Assembly (NCBI GenBank): GCA_964019055.1
Contig: OZ025212.1
Location: 186,001 to 250,000, forward strand
From: Anthopleura xanthogrammica
Lineage: Eukaryota; Cnidaria; Anthozoa; Actiniaria; Actiniidae
Direction: 5' to 3'
DNA: 64,000 bases
The translations under genes were made by a program, and so were the position numbers. The notes beneath the pieces were generated by a model. The model saw nothing but the letters and a program-made list of their open reading frames with translations. It was not told where the DNA came from and did not search any database. Shown here piece by piece: positions 1 to 11,941 of this stretch. Position 1 is the stretch's first letter; every line of letters starts with the position of its first letter.

Positions 1-1456
1 TGAAACGTTTGAAGATCGAAAACTGACGGCGAAGATTCTTTGTGCACCTGTTCATGGGTAGCTCTAGCTGTAGCTAGTAGGTTGTGGTTGGGAGTAAGGA
101 AACTGCATAAACTACAATCCGACTGGCTCTGTTTATCTCGCTTTACAAATAATTGAAAAACCTTCTTACTGGTCCATCATCAAAGTTTACAGCCCATATA
201 CTTGTACATTATTACTTTTTCCATGGATTTAATGATGAAATTTAATGATTTTCTCATTTTTGCCTGTGTATAGTGGTGCAAATAAACTATCTTTATTTTT
301 CACATTTGAACATGAATATTGAATAGTTCTTTAGAATGTGAGAATTTAAAGGATGTGGTTTAAATATTAGTAGAAAATATTTGATTTCCATTGATTCCCT
401 TGAGGATAATCATATTTTAGTACTTGAAGTTATAATACAATAAAAGCCAGACATTATTCCAGGGATGATCAATCGGGTGTTCCCTGATTTTCAACAGTTT
501 TTTTAATGCTTCCTTAGTAACATTTCTGTGTTTTGCTTTGGCAACACATTAACTATTTATATTTGAGTATATGTACATGGAGGTTATCATTTGTCAAATG
601 TGTATATGGTATATATATCCATGACAGCATGGTCAACTCAATATTAGACCTCAGACATCTCACAATCTTAATGGCTTGAGAATGAATTTCTTTGGGTTCA
701 TTAAATTCCACTCCAGGCAATTATTTCTCTCTGATGTATATCTTTCTTTATTCTACAATCTCATTTGCATTATTATTTATTGGTATTTCAAATGATTTTC
801 TCACCACCAGTTATGAGATTTCCTAAGGGGAATTTTGTGAATATGAAAGGTTGTATTATTAATGCCGTTTTAAGTATTCCACAACACATCAACCAATAAT
901 ATTCAAGGAGTCCATGATTGTATTTATACATAAATCTCTTGATTGAAATTACATCAAAGGTCATTGCCAAGGCTGTCCAGATGATTTCATTTCCTGTAAA
1001 TATTTTTACACAAATGATATTATGTTGAGACCTCAAAGTGAAAAAATATTTTAAACTGCTTGCATGTGTTCTTATACTATTTCTAGTTCACGTGATCTTT
1101 ATAATATATATATTTTTTTATTCCCATTTTGCTTCTAGATGGTAATGTTATCTTTTTCTAAACCTCCCAGTCAGTCAAAATGTTTATTAAATGACTAATA
1201 TAACAATATCCTGTTGTTCCATCCTCATGTGCCTTGGGTGAAACCGAATATTCTTGCTTTTGGCAGCAAGGAATGGATCAAAGAAAATCTTAATTTGTTA
1301 TGACTTGGAAATTTAAAATTAAGAAAATTGATAAGAATATAGCTAGATCAGAATTCTGAAAAAAAAGGAGAAAATACTGGCCTGATACATATAATGCATA
1401 CTTTTTATCCTTTTTCTCTCTGTATTGTCAATTATCTAAGATTCAGGGATATTTTC
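1..1456. other. AT-rich sequence without a recognisable gene
   Basis: No convincing exon on either strand; open frames here are short and have no family resemblance. It lies upstream of the TRIM9-like exons and is probably intronic to that gene, whose 5' part is missing from the window. Confidence 0.5.
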
Positions 1457-1656
1457 NNNNNNNNNNNNNNNNNNNNNNNNNNNNNNNNNNNNNNNNNNNN
1501 NNNNNNNNNNNNNNNNNNNNNNNNNNNNNNNNNNNNNNNNNNNNNNNNNNNNNNNNNNNNNNNNNNNNNNNNNNNNNNNNNNNNNNNNNNNNNNNNNNNN
1601 NNNNNNNNNNNNNNNNNNNNNNNNNNNNNNNNNNNNNNNNNNNNNNNNNNNNNNNN
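1457..1656. other. assembly gap, 200 N
   Basis: Exactly 200 unknown bases, so probably a placeholder length. The gap ends 11 bases before an exon that encodes most of a fibronectin type III domain, so gene structure just upstream cannot be judged. Confidence 0.99.
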
Positions 1657-1667
1657 ATATTTTTCAG

Positions 1668-3018
1668 CTCCTTGTGCTCCAGATATCATACCTGATCAGT
1701 GCAGTGTTACTAACAATGCCATAACTCTTTGCTGGAAGCCACACAAGCGTAGCTGTGTAGAAGGTTACGTGGTAGAGCTTGATGACGGCAGTGGAGGAAA
1801 CTTCATAGAAGTATATCGTGGTAATTCTCTGGAGTGTACTGTACAGGGGCTACAGTTTGATTCTACCTACAGGGCTAGAGTCAAAGGTGTAAATACAGCA
1901 GGAGAAGGAGCACCAAGTGACGAGGTTTATCTGACCACATCTGACAGTAAGTTGCTAACTTTGTTTATAGCAGTTAGAGGGTAAGGCAGCCTATAGACTA
2001 TAGCCTATAAGGGGGGGGGGGGGGGGGCTGCACCAGTAGCATTAGTTAGCATTTCTGAAAAACATTTAAAATATTTCCTTAGGAGCATGTTCCCAGACCT
2101 CACTGGCTTCTTTTTGCATGCATAGTCAGCAGTAAAATTGTTCTAATACTAAATTTCTACAGGACCCCCCTTACCCTCAACCCACCTTTCTCAGATTCCT
2201 AGATACACCCCTGACAGAAGTGCTGCATGGGCCAGTCATAAGGTCATTCTATTTCACCTTAATTCACATTGATAGAAAATATCATTTGTCGATGGCCTTT
2301 CAAGCCAAGTTGAAAAGTCAAATTATTTGCAGATGTAAGGCAGTCAGTTAACAATATAGGCATTAAACTGTAATGTGAGTTAATCACTGAAGCAAAACAT
2401 TTAATAGATGGAGTTGGTCAAACTTGAGTGGAGACTTTGGTGTGACTAAGAAACTGATGTTTACAATTCCCAGTTGCATGGTTCAGCATGGATACAGAGA
2501 CGGCTCATCCTGATATTGTGTTGAGCAATGATAACACAAGAGCAACATGCACAAGCTTTGATGACAGGGTAGTTCTTGGAAATGCTGGTTTCTCCAAGGG
2601 ATGCCATTACTGGGAGATAACCATTGATCGCTATGATGGTAATCCTGATCCTGCCATGGGTGTGGCTATGGCAAGCACAATTAAAGACTCCATCTTGGGA
2701 AAGGACGACAAAGCTTGGTGTATGTATATTGACAGTAGTAGGAGCTGGTTTAGGCATAACAATGAACATTCTAACCGCCGTGATGGAGGTATAGAGGTGG
2801 GATCAGTTGTTGGAATATTTCTTGATATTTCAAATCAGAAGGTTTCATTTTACTTGAATGATGAGAAGCGTGGAGCTATACGCCTGCCGAGTATTAATGA
2901 GCCATTGTATCCAGCCTTCAGCTTAAATCGTAATGTGCAAATCACATTACACACAGGATTGGAGCCACCAGATTCTAACACCTATAGCTCCAGTGCACGA
3001 TCTCATCACAGCAAATAA
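1668..3018 (+). CDS. TRIM9: TRIM9/TRIM67-like E3 ubiquitin ligase, 3' end only
   Basis: Two terminal coding exons are visible, 1668-1946 and 2474-3018, joined in phase to give about 273 residues up to the stop. The first is a fibronectin type III domain (GYVVELDDGSGG, STYRARVKGVN). The second opens with AWFSMD, continues with DIVLSND and DDRVVLG, and is a B30.2/SPRY domain with LGKDDKAW, RSWFRHNN and the terminal SLNRNVQITLHTGL. This FN3-SPRY order and these motifs are characteristic of class I TRIM proteins TRIM9 and TRIM67, which are RING ligases acting in axon guidance and exocytosis. The RING, B-boxes, coiled coil and COS box must lie upstream, outside the window or across the gap. An ancestral single TRIM9/67 gene is the likeliest identity; the two vertebrate paralogues cannot be separated here. 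Confidence 0.9.
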
Positions 3019-3844
3019 AACTAGTTAAGTTACAAGATTCAAATTTGGTTATTCCTTTTTACAGTCAAGTTCAGTTATCCAGACTTTTTCTTCAGCTACT
3101 ATGATTTGATTAAATAGTAAGCAATTGTGAGGGATATGTTTTGGCAGGTGATATTGAAGAATGAATGGTATTTGTGCATTCCTGAGTGTTAAACCAAAGA
3201 CAAAATGGATTCAAATGCCATTATTTGTTTAGATTTCATGTTATTAATATCAACATTTCCCAAATTTTATTCTATTTTTAAAACCTCCCTTTTAGCTTAA
3301 TCAATAACATCCCAACAAGTCTGGATAATCAAGTTTGACTGTAGCAAGATATACCTAAAGTATGTTATTTAAATTACTGGTACTATTAATATTTGTGGTT
3401 TAAAAATTTGCCATGATGTTAGAATAGAATTTTAGCACAAAATATTAGCTGACCAAAAAAGAGACTGTTGTGTTTGGTTAGTATATTTGAGTATTAGAGA
3501 AGATACAAAGAATGCCCTACTGGGTTATTGCTCAATATTTACAATTATTTTAGTTGTAAATTTCAAAAGATTAAATTATGCAGAATATTTTCAAAGCAAG
3601 ATGTGGTAGATAAAATTTACCAAATTCACCAAATAACTTGCTAATTAACTAGTCAGATGAATGATTTGCAAAAGTTAGGCAGCTTAATTACAGGAAAATC
3701 CTTCCTGTCTCAAAATGATTTTTTATCAAAAAGTTTTGATACAATTTGAGTGAGCACTCAATCAGTTAGTTTATAGTATGTATAGTTTATAGAGCTTATA
3801 GTATTTTTTGAGTTTGGTGAAAAATAGTTCTTATTTTTGCTTAC
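3014..3844 (+). other. TRIM9-like 3' flank
   Basis: An AATAAA overlaps the stop codon (3014-3019) and could be a polyadenylation signal. The remainder is AT-rich with no exon or structured element that I can recognise. Confidence 0.4.
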
Positions 3845-4102
3845 AAGGCTTGATATCCATCCATGGAGAGCTGTGTATCATGTGTGCATGCCAATATATG
3901 GATGGATAGATGAATGATATTTGTGCTTACAAGGCTTGATATCCATCCATGGAGAGCTGTGTATCATGTGTGCATGCCAATATATGGATGGATAGATAAG
4001 TGATATTTGTGCTTGCAAGGCTTGATATCCATCCATGGAGAGCTGTGTATCATGTGTGCATGCCAATATATGGATGGATAGATAAATGATATTTGTGCTT
4101 GC
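3845..4102. repeat. 86-bp tandem repeat, three copies
   Basis: Units begin at 3845, 3931 and 4017 and are almost identical. Each contains the short pair GATATCCATCCATGG and ATGGATGGATAG, so a single unit can fold back on itself. No coding content. Confidence 0.9.
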
Positions 4103-4918
4103 CTGGTACTCTTTGTTGGTTGCACTGGTTTGTTACCATGACAATCATGCTGGTCATGTGATTGTGTTAATAGTTCCATGGCATTAACTATGATTTTAAA
4201 TAATAATTTTGGAGTAAATGGAAGAAGAATGAACTCCAGTGAATAGATATTTTTAGGGTGGATGAATATCTGTTTGGCCATTTTTTCATTTAAGTTATCA
4301 TTTCTTTATCTACGGATGACTTTTGACAAAGTACCACCCAAGCATGAAATTTCTATTCATTTCATTTCCACTTTTTTAGATGGATGTGGATTAATATAAA
4401 ATTGTTTTCTGTTCTTACATATGTGATAAATTATGATAAAAGGGCTGAAATTCTTTTCACAGAGTACAAGCCAGCAGATGATTTTGAACATTAATTGTTT
4501 ATTTATCCAAAATTGTTGAGTTCCTAGACTGTGATATTTTAACGTATTTTGCCAATGATGGATTTGATTGTGTTGGAGTATAATATATTTATAATTATTT
4601 TAAGAATATTTGATAGTTAAAATTATGATCAAGTTTAGAAAAATATTTATTAGAAGTTCAAACACAGGTAAAATGAAAAGGTACACCTGTAAACATAAAA
4701 AGTATACATGTACTGTTATATTGATCAGGTTTAATAGAAGACCTGCCTGTTTCTTGGTTTAATTTATTTATGTGTCTAGTAAACCTGGAATTTATTTCTT
4801 GAGTTTTAATGAAAACAGATTCATGGCTTATAATTTTCAAGAAATTTTAAACTTTTGTTTTCATGACCAAAATTTAATTATATTTTTATATGGTTCCATG
4901 AATATTGTTATTTTGGTT
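4103..4918. other. AT-rich intergenic sequence
   Basis: No exon, RNA gene or repeat recognised. Confidence 0.4.
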
Positions 4919-5274
4919 GTTTATTCACGGGCGCCAGAGTCGCCTCCTCGTTTGGATTAATACTAACGCTTTATTTTGTTTCCAACGGTCGAATGAATCT
5001 GCTTCAGTACAGCTGACCTTTAGTAGTGAATAACTACCTGTTCCTCTTCTCTCCTTCGGGACCTCGTGAAGTAAGTTACCGATTAATTCCGAGTGACCCA
5101 CGATCGGTTCTTAATATTAAACAGACAAACATCACGAGATTGAAATCGGAGCTAGATGTTTATTCACTACTAAAGGTCAGCCGTACCGAAGCAGATTCAT
5201 TCGACCGTTGGAAACAAAATAAAGCGTTAGTATTAATCCAAACGAGGAGGCGACTCTGGTGCCCGTGGTTTATT
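4919..5274. mobile_element. 342-bp foldback element with 7-bp target duplication
   Basis: The element spans 4926-5267. Its ends are long inverted repeats of about 105 bp (4926-5030 against 5162-5267) starting CACGGGCGCC and ending GGTGCCCGTG. It is flanked by the direct repeat GTTTATT at 4919-4925 and 5268-5274, a 7-bp target-site duplication. The 130-bp centre has no coding potential. Structure indicates a non-autonomous foldback/MITE-type DNA transposon; the superfamily is not identified. Confidence 0.88.
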
Positions 5275-5321
5275 GTGTATGTTTCAATTAACAAAATTAA
5301 AAAACTTATAAGGTTAGTGAA

Positions 5322-5460
5322 TATAGCTCCCTTGCGGCATGTCAAAATGCAGCTCAATTTGGAGGACAATACAATAGGTTTCCAATTCTCAGGAGATCAA
5401 AATTCTTTTGTTTTGTCTTCCAAATTGAGCTGCTTTGACGTCACATGCAACGGATCTATA
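5322..5460. mobile_element. 139-bp palindromic MITE, copy 1
   Basis: Ends are TATAGCTCC and GGATCTATA (one mismatch as inverted repeats). Inner arms CAGCTCAATTTGGAGGACAA and its complement form a hairpin around a unique centre. Two relatives with the same arms and the centre phrase CCAATTCTCAGGAGAT occur at 50027-50164 and 58885-59022, so this is a dispersed family, more diverged at this site. Confidence 0.85.
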
Positions 5461-5939
5461 TATTAGAAAAGAACATTGAAATCTCTTCTGAGTAATGGAT
5501 ACATTAACAATTAGCATGTATGAATACAGAGTTTTTGAATTGGTTGAAATTACATCATGTGATACCTAACATTGACTCGAAGGACACCATTTTATGAATA
5601 CAACATCTATGATGGTGCCATTAATATTGGAATTCAGTTACTTAAGAAAAAGATGTTTTTTTCCCCTGTTATTTGTCAGTGTAATAATTATTGTAGTAGA
5701 GTGAATTATTTAGCCCATGAAACAAAGTTGTATTAAATAATAAGTGACTAAAAACCAGGGGTTTCAACAGAAGACGGTTACTGCGGTCAATCGCCGGGTA
5801 CTTAACTTCATACCGCCGGCTATTTTACGAATCAGTCTCAATAAATAAGAAGTAAAATTATTGGAAACAGACGCCTACAGTTGAATCCCATCTGTCTACT
5901 TCAAATATTATTGAAACCCCTGAAAAACTATTGGACACT
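5461..5939. other. intergenic sequence, no gene seen
   Basis: AT-rich, nothing recognised. Confidence 0.35.
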
Positions 5940-6030
5940 AACAATAGCAGTTATTATGGATGCATGCAAATGAGATGCAAATGAGACTTGTATGATTCTT
6001 AAAACAAAAAAATATCTCATCATGGGTTCA
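5940..6030. repeat. octamer-containing dispersed repeat, copy 1
   Basis: Contains TTATTATGGATGCATGC and two ATGCAAAT octamers, followed by a GATTCTTAAAAC stretch. A related sequence with octamers on the opposite strand lies at 36670-36810 inside an MCM8 intron, so this appears to be a short dispersed repeat. Confidence 0.5.
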
Positions 6031-6364
6031 ACTGTAATAACAGCTATTTGATTACATGGATTTAGTGTTTGTGTTCTATGCTTGCTACTTTTTCACAGGC
6101 CAAGTAAAATCCCTCTACTATTGTAAATGAACAAGTAACACCTGAGGGTTAGTAAATCACTCCATCTCTTCAGTTCCATAAATATTTGTTAGCCACTTGG
6201 AAACATCTTTATGACTTCAAAGATGCATTTGACTCAAAGAAAGTATGGCTATGATTGAAACCCTATGATTTGAGGCTCACTAAGACTGGAGTGACCTAAT
6301 GGGTTAGTATTATATAGATCTATGCCTTTGTTGTTAGTTAAAGAGGCACTTGGATAAAAATACT

Positions 6365-6545
6365 GTATTTACCCCAATAAGCAGCACTTATTTGAAGGAG
6401 GCGCTTATTCAAAAATTGGATGTGACGAAGAAATGTCTTCTCTTAATTTAATGGTATATTGTCTATCTATGCAAAAAAAATACTTACGGGACCGTGGCAC
6501 TTATTCGGGGGTGGCACTTATTAACTTTTTGTCCCAAATTTTTTG
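6365..6545. repeat. probable dispersed element with inverted ends
   Basis: The ends carry related blocks (AATAAGCAGCACTTATT and GGCGCTTATTC on the left, GTGGCACTTATTCGGGGG and GGCACTTATT on the right). This is typical of a degenerate MITE. Exact limits and target duplication are not clear. Confidence 0.4.
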
Positions 6546-7159
6546 ATCGATTTTCATCCAATTGCCTCCTTAAGTATGTACACTTGTAAACTCCAAACCC
6601 TCTCTTCAACAACATGTAATATGTTCTAAAATAAGTCTAAAGAAAGAACAAATCTTGAATTAAATGTTGTTGTATGTTCACTGATGTCATTATGTCAGAA
6701 TATTTCAAGGGAACCAGTACCTGTTAATACTATTAAATGGTTATTAATAAAAGAGCAAGAAAATCTCCTGTGGGAGGGAGGAAGAGGGTTGCACACTTAT
6801 AACACATGCAAAAAGTGGTGATTGCTGAGAAAATTTCATTTAATTAATATGGTTTTTCATTTACATACATGTTTCAGGAGCTTGAGCTTTTTAAACTTTC
6901 TACTTGTTAAGCATTATTTTTAATGTCAATTAACCCACTCCCCTAAGAACCACTTCCCTTGATCACCCCAGTCCAGGATCATAAAATGATTACAACAGAT
7001 ATTTACAATGGTAAGGTTTTGAAATGAAAACTATTCCAACATCCATACAAATGATTCCATTTTCTCTTACTCATTCATTCTATATTCTAATTTGTTGAAT
7101 GGGTTCACATTTATATGTATTGCAATTATCCTATAACTTTGATTGGGAGAGAGCCGCCA

Positions 7160-7300
7160 ATGATTGTCAGCTTAGAATAACCTCTTGGTAGGAGAATTGT
7201 AATACAAAACTTATTGGAATTTTGAGCCACCATTGTATTACAGATTCTCCTAACTAACCTTCAATATAAACCTGTATTGGTGGCTCAAAATTAAAATAAA
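7160..7300. repeat. overlapping small inverted repeats
   Basis: AGGAGAATTGTAATACAA pairs with a TGTATTACAGATTCTCCT block, and ATTTTGAGCCACCA pairs with TGGTGGCTCAAAAT. The two hairpins interlock. It may be a decayed MITE just beyond the VTI1B 3' end. Confidence 0.5.
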
Positions 7301-7591
7301 CTAGAATTATTTGGTAGCTTTTCCACACAGTCTAGTACATGTTGTTTAAACTAACCATTCTTTAGAGGCCTGTGTTGATCGTATAATAATTATGTACACT
7401 GCAATAATTTGATTCTATTGTTCCTTAATACTAATCAGCACTTATATCACCCATGGTATGATGGTTGTGTCTCTGGTGCCTTGCATGTTAACCCCAGGCT
7501 GTTGATACAGCATTTTAATAAGTTGTGATTTACTTACGAGTAATGCTTGCCTACAGCTATACATATGCAGTGTACCTGTATTATTCTCAAT

Positions 7592-10071
7592 TCATTTTTT
7601 CTTCTTGAAGAATTTGATGTAGACAACAGCACCAAGAATTGCAAGTTCAACAATAATAATACACAACAGAAGAAGCTTGTTGGTAGCAACTCTGAGAAGA
7701 AATAATTTTATTGCAAAAATATGAATGGTAGTTATGACTGCAGAGTGAAGGTCACAAATGATTGATAAGCAGATAAAATACAATACCTTATTGCCATACT
7801 ATTGAGTATTCTTCTACTTCTTCCCAAATCTTGATGTGTTTCCTTTAACTGAAAAATATCCAATAAATAGAAATGTCAAACTGATACATTTGAATGTCCA
7901 TAAGGGTATTGATAAATAAATATATTATCTCCTGTTTGGATACCTGTAGCTAATAAAGTGTTCAATTTCATGTGTTGGCTTTGAACCAATATTTTAGCTT
8001 CTTATAATTACAATCAGTAAATAAAATAACATGGTGTTCTTACTCTGTCTCTTGTTCGTATCAAGGATTCCCTTTGATCTGAAAGGTCTTCTATTATTTC
8101 TCCACCTATTTGCTCTAATGCAAAAAAAGTAACATGCCAGTCATTATCATGACACATTTGGGCACAATAACCATTAACCACAGACCTTTGGTACATACCT
8201 GTTTCTACGGCAACTCGTGTTGATCTTGCTATGCTTTCAGTGGCTCTGTTTAAACTCTCTGTTCCTTGATTAACTCTGCTCTTTTGTTCTCTCTAATAAA
8301 AGTAAAAGTATTATGAGGTAGCCGTAGTTGTCTAATATTACTGCTGCATAGGAATCAGTATATAAAGTACCTCAGGATTGGTGTCAAACAAGTCGTCTCT
8401 TCCAAATGTAACACGAGGACCAGTAGATGGTTTGCCCTGGTTATGGAAACAATTTATAATTATATATATGCTATCTACAAATCTATAGTTCTGTTTTAAT
8501 CTTCTGCTACTTCAAGTGACGATAGACATAAACATCTGTCATTAATGTTCCAAGATTGGTTAGGTGGTTGGTACATCACATTGATAAACATGAAGTCTGA
8601 TACAATATCATCACAGCAATAGTTACAACAATACACATTCTGTAAGTTTACCCTATGTTACTGTTTAAATAAGAAATAAAAAAATCAATGGGATTAAGCA
8701 GTGGCATCTCTACAGAGTACAGTACAGTAGGTTAGTATTTGTCCACTGAAATTCCATATTGGAGTTTAAAAGTTGATTTTAGCAGTGGGAGGAAAACCAG
8801 AGAACCTGGTGAAAAACCCTTGAAGCACAAGAGAAAACCAACAAACAACTACTCGCATACAATACCAAGCCCGGCAGGACTCGAACCTGTGGTGAGAGGT
8901 GAGTGCTTGCATTGGTGAGAGGTGAGTGCTCTCACTGCTATGCCACCCGTGCTTCCTGTGTTACCAAATGTGCTGTATGTTCAAAGGAAAATACAGTATA
9001 TAGAAGTTAGTTATTTCATTGATCATAATCATTACTTACCAGATCTTTTTTTAGCTTTTCAAAATCCCTTTTATATGTTCTAACTTTTGATATCATGCTA
9101 TTTCTATAAGCCCCTGGGGCTCTGCCAGCTTCATCCTCCATTTCTTCTATCTGAAAACAAAAAAAGGAATTTTTGCCATTTTTTTTCCAACTTTAAAGTG
9201 CGACGGACAAAAGTATGACCACTTTTGATATATTCACATACTTATGTGCACAGCCAAACACATTTTTTCACCCCTTATTTGGTAAAACCAGACAGCTTAG
9301 CATCAAATGTGTATGTTCAAAGTACAAAATCCTGTGCATAGAAGAATACGAATACATTAAATGTGGTCCTACTTTTGCACGTCGCACTGTAATACCTTTG
9401 ACATACTGTATCCTAATTACATAACCTTAGAATTCTTTAGCAGCTGACCCTTTTTAATCTTCTTCTGCTAATATTAACTTATACAATGTACAGTCGAAGC
9501 TCTCATAAGCAACCACCACAAAAAAGTGGTTATAGCTAGATATATTGCTTTGTCTAATAACTTATATCAATAAGAGCAAGTGAATTTGCCAGTAAAGGAC
9601 AAAATCAGATGCCCTCTGGGGAGGGGATGGTGTTTTGTATCAAAATATTAACAGTATTTTGCTTTAACAGGAATAAAATACAACACAGAATTATCGGTAA
9701 CTGTAGTTTCGTTATCATAAACTGTGAGCAGAAATAACGGTGCTAAATAGGTTACATCATGTGACCTATCTTCACATTCATTTAAACTTGTAAGTTGAAC
9801 TGATAATCCTACCAATAAATTGGCATCTTCGATTTTCCTTTCTACTTCCCTGATGGCTGATTTCTTTTGTTCTGCAACAAAAACCATCACATATTAAGCA
9901 GAGATACAAGAATCTATCCTGGGATCATCTCTGATCTCTCCATTTGAAGACAAAGTTGATTTTATACTAACCTCCACCTAGTTTGGGAATCCTGTGAACC
10001 ACCCTTGAATTGACATCTTCATAAAGCACTGTAATTTCATCCTCTAACTCTTCAAACTTCTCAGACGACAT
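7592..10071 (-). CDS. VTI1B: VTI1B, Qb-SNARE of late endosome/lysosome fusion
   Basis: Eight coding exons, read on the minus strand: 9972-10071, 9813-9871, 9040-9150, 8371-8436, 8199-8292, 8044-8114, 7787-7848, 7592-7691. All phases close, giving 220 residues (human about 232). The N-terminus (MSSEKFEELEDEI) begins a Habc-like three-helix region. The SNARE motif covers roughly residues 125-185 (GTESLNRATESIARS through GRSRRILNSMAIR), with Q in LSDQRES at the expected central layer. A C-terminal membrane anchor follows (VELAILGAVVYIKFF) with a lysine tail. This is the standard layout of Vti1 proteins, which pair with syntaxin 7/8 or VAMP partners. The ATG at 10071 was chosen over an in-frame upstream one because family members start there. 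It is divergent from SOS. Confidence 0.96.
8785..8960 (-). mobile_element. tRNA-derived SINE in a VTI1B intron
   Basis: On the minus strand a B-box-like GGTTCGAGTCC (8878-8888) follows an A-box-like TGGCATAGCAG (about 8937-8947), then a body with GTTCTCTGGTTTTCC. The spacing is stretched by a short internal duplication around GGTGAGAGGTGAGTGCT. No cloverleaf is complete, so it is a tRNA-derived retroposon and not a tRNA gene. Related bodies occur near 24464, 44800, 48050 and 57190. Confidence 0.7.
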
Positions 10072-10203
10072 TATCCCGATAAAAACCAGTAGAAAGAAGG
10101 GATAAGACGATGGAAGGATCGGAAGTGAATAGTGAATGTAAAACGAGAGATTTGATCGGAGAGAAGGACTGGTACCCGGTGACGAGTTTACCCTGGAGTC
10201 CAT

Positions 10204-11035
10204 GCGCGCGTTTTTTTTTTTTTTTTTTTTAACAGCTTTATTGGGAACTAATATAACAATGTGTTAAATAAAATAACTAGTAGTTACCCTAAAAGGAGAG
10301 TCACGAACGGGACACGAGACCCATGCGAGGTGACCACCTCATGAAATTTTGAAATAATTAAACGTAAAAATATATGCAAAAATATAACATTGTACGTAAA
10401 TATAAAAAATAAGAATGGAAAAATAAGTTCATTAAGATAAAACTAGTGTACTTTATGGGGTTAACCTCTATGACAGGGACATTCTCGAAATGCAGACCAG
10501 GTACAAGACCTGTCAATATCAAAAACAGAATCAAGTAAATTAAAATAGCGTACTAAAACGTGATTTTTGAAGGTAGCAATACTAGAAAAACATGTGGAAG
10601 GAGAAGATTTACAAATGGGATTCCAAAGTTTAACAATGCGATTAAAATATGAGGCCTGAAAAGTATTAGAGTTACAGAAAGGAACCTTGAGCATTAAGCT
10701 AGGATTACTACAGTTACGTATATTACTATGCGTACTAAAGGCGACAAAGTCACGAATGTTAAAGTCAATGTGTCCATAAAGAGCTTTATAGTAGAATATT
10801 AAGTCTTTGACTTCCCTGTCGTAGCACAAGGGAAGCAGATGGAGAAGTTGCATGCGTTCTTTATAGGTGGTGTCACCTAATCTTGTCCTAAGAATCCATC
10901 TAGTTGCCCGCCTTTGGACGCGCTCGATTTTAGCCTTCAGCGCGACCTGGTGCGGCGACCAAACCATCGTAGCGTAGCAAAGCTGGGACTTGACCAAGGA
11001 CAAATACAGGGTTCTGCGAACTTTGATGTCCGTTA
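10204..11035 (-). mobile_element. 5'-truncated LINE (reverse transcriptase C-terminus)
   Basis: A minus-strand open frame at 10461-11003 encodes the end of a non-LTR reverse transcriptase: QLCYATMVWSPH, an RVQRRATRWIL block and the LWNPI motif typical of CR1/L2-type elements. A run of about 20 T at 10211-10230 is the genomic image of the poly(A) tail, fixing its 3' end next to VTI1B exon 1. Only the last ~830 bp remain, so it is dead on arrival. It sits between the divergent VTI1B and SOS genes. Confidence 0.85.
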
Positions 11036-11941
11036 TTTATATTACAAGAGAGGGGAGGGGAGGGGAGGGGAGGAAGGGAAAGAATTCTCCCTTTTCCCTT
11101 ATCCGTTCCTCTCCACTCTTTTATATTTTAATAAGTGCTTTCCCCTCCTTCTTCCCCTCTCGCTTCGACGTGCAAGCCAAAAATGTATACCCTCGACCCT
11201 GGCTTGTGATGAGGTCCGGGTCCAAGTCACGTGATATAAGTCACGTCATGTGGGGGATGGAAATATTACTGCAAAATGATCTCATACTTTCCATTTCTCT
11301 CAATTTTCTAAATCTTTTTAACTAACATTTGCTTACTGCGGCGGTGGTTGTACGACACCGATCAGATGACTAAGAAATCTATTATAAAATATTCATAACA
11401 CACTATCAAGGCCATTAAATAATCATTTTAAGCCACTTGACTCCAAGATAAGGCGCTTGCTCATAACATTATGAAGACTTGCCAACCATCACGTGCGTCA
11501 AAAACAATCGCACCTCTTTTCGAGATTGTTGTTGAAGGGCAGTAGTGCCCAGTCTCCTGGCATGGTTTTATGACCGCGTGAGGTCTGGTCCCGGACATCC
11601 TCTGCCAAGTTGCCGAAGCTTTACGATGTTTTGAAAACAGAACTTCCGATTTCGCTTTAATTTTCTCATTTCTTACCCTCAAACTTTATTTGTATTTACA
11701 GCCTAAGGCATCAGGAGGACTAAGTATTTTATCTGGTATCTATTCGTTGGATTTGTAGTAATTTTGTTAGCGTTTTTGCACGATGTGAGCAGCTTGGATT
11801 GTGAAAGGGAACTTGCAGCCCGCAAGCAAGGTCAAAGACATCAGTACAGGACGGATGTAGGAACGTTTTGATGTGGCTCAACACTTCTGGTTCTCTCTAA
11901 ACTATATTGACTGTAATGCCGTGTAGATAGAGAAAGAGATC
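11036..11941 (+). promoter_or_regulatory. SOS upstream region with G-rich tract
   Basis: Holds a (GGGGA) run at about 11052-11075, a polypyrimidine stretch after it, and no exon that I can support. An upstream untranslated exon of SOS may lie near 11690-11940, but no promoter element is clear. Confidence 0.35.

Noticed and set aside
1394..1984. 196-codon frame spanning the assembly gap
   Set aside because: The part before and inside the gap is unsupported. Only 1668-1946 is a real exon, bounded by a good acceptor and donor.
5026..5466. 146-codon frame on the plus strand
   Set aside because: It runs across the foldback element and the MITE and has no protein similarity that I recognise.
8870..8955. 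tRNA gene on the minus strand
   Set aside because: A and B boxes are present but no acceptor stem or anticodon arm can be drawn; it belongs to a SINE.
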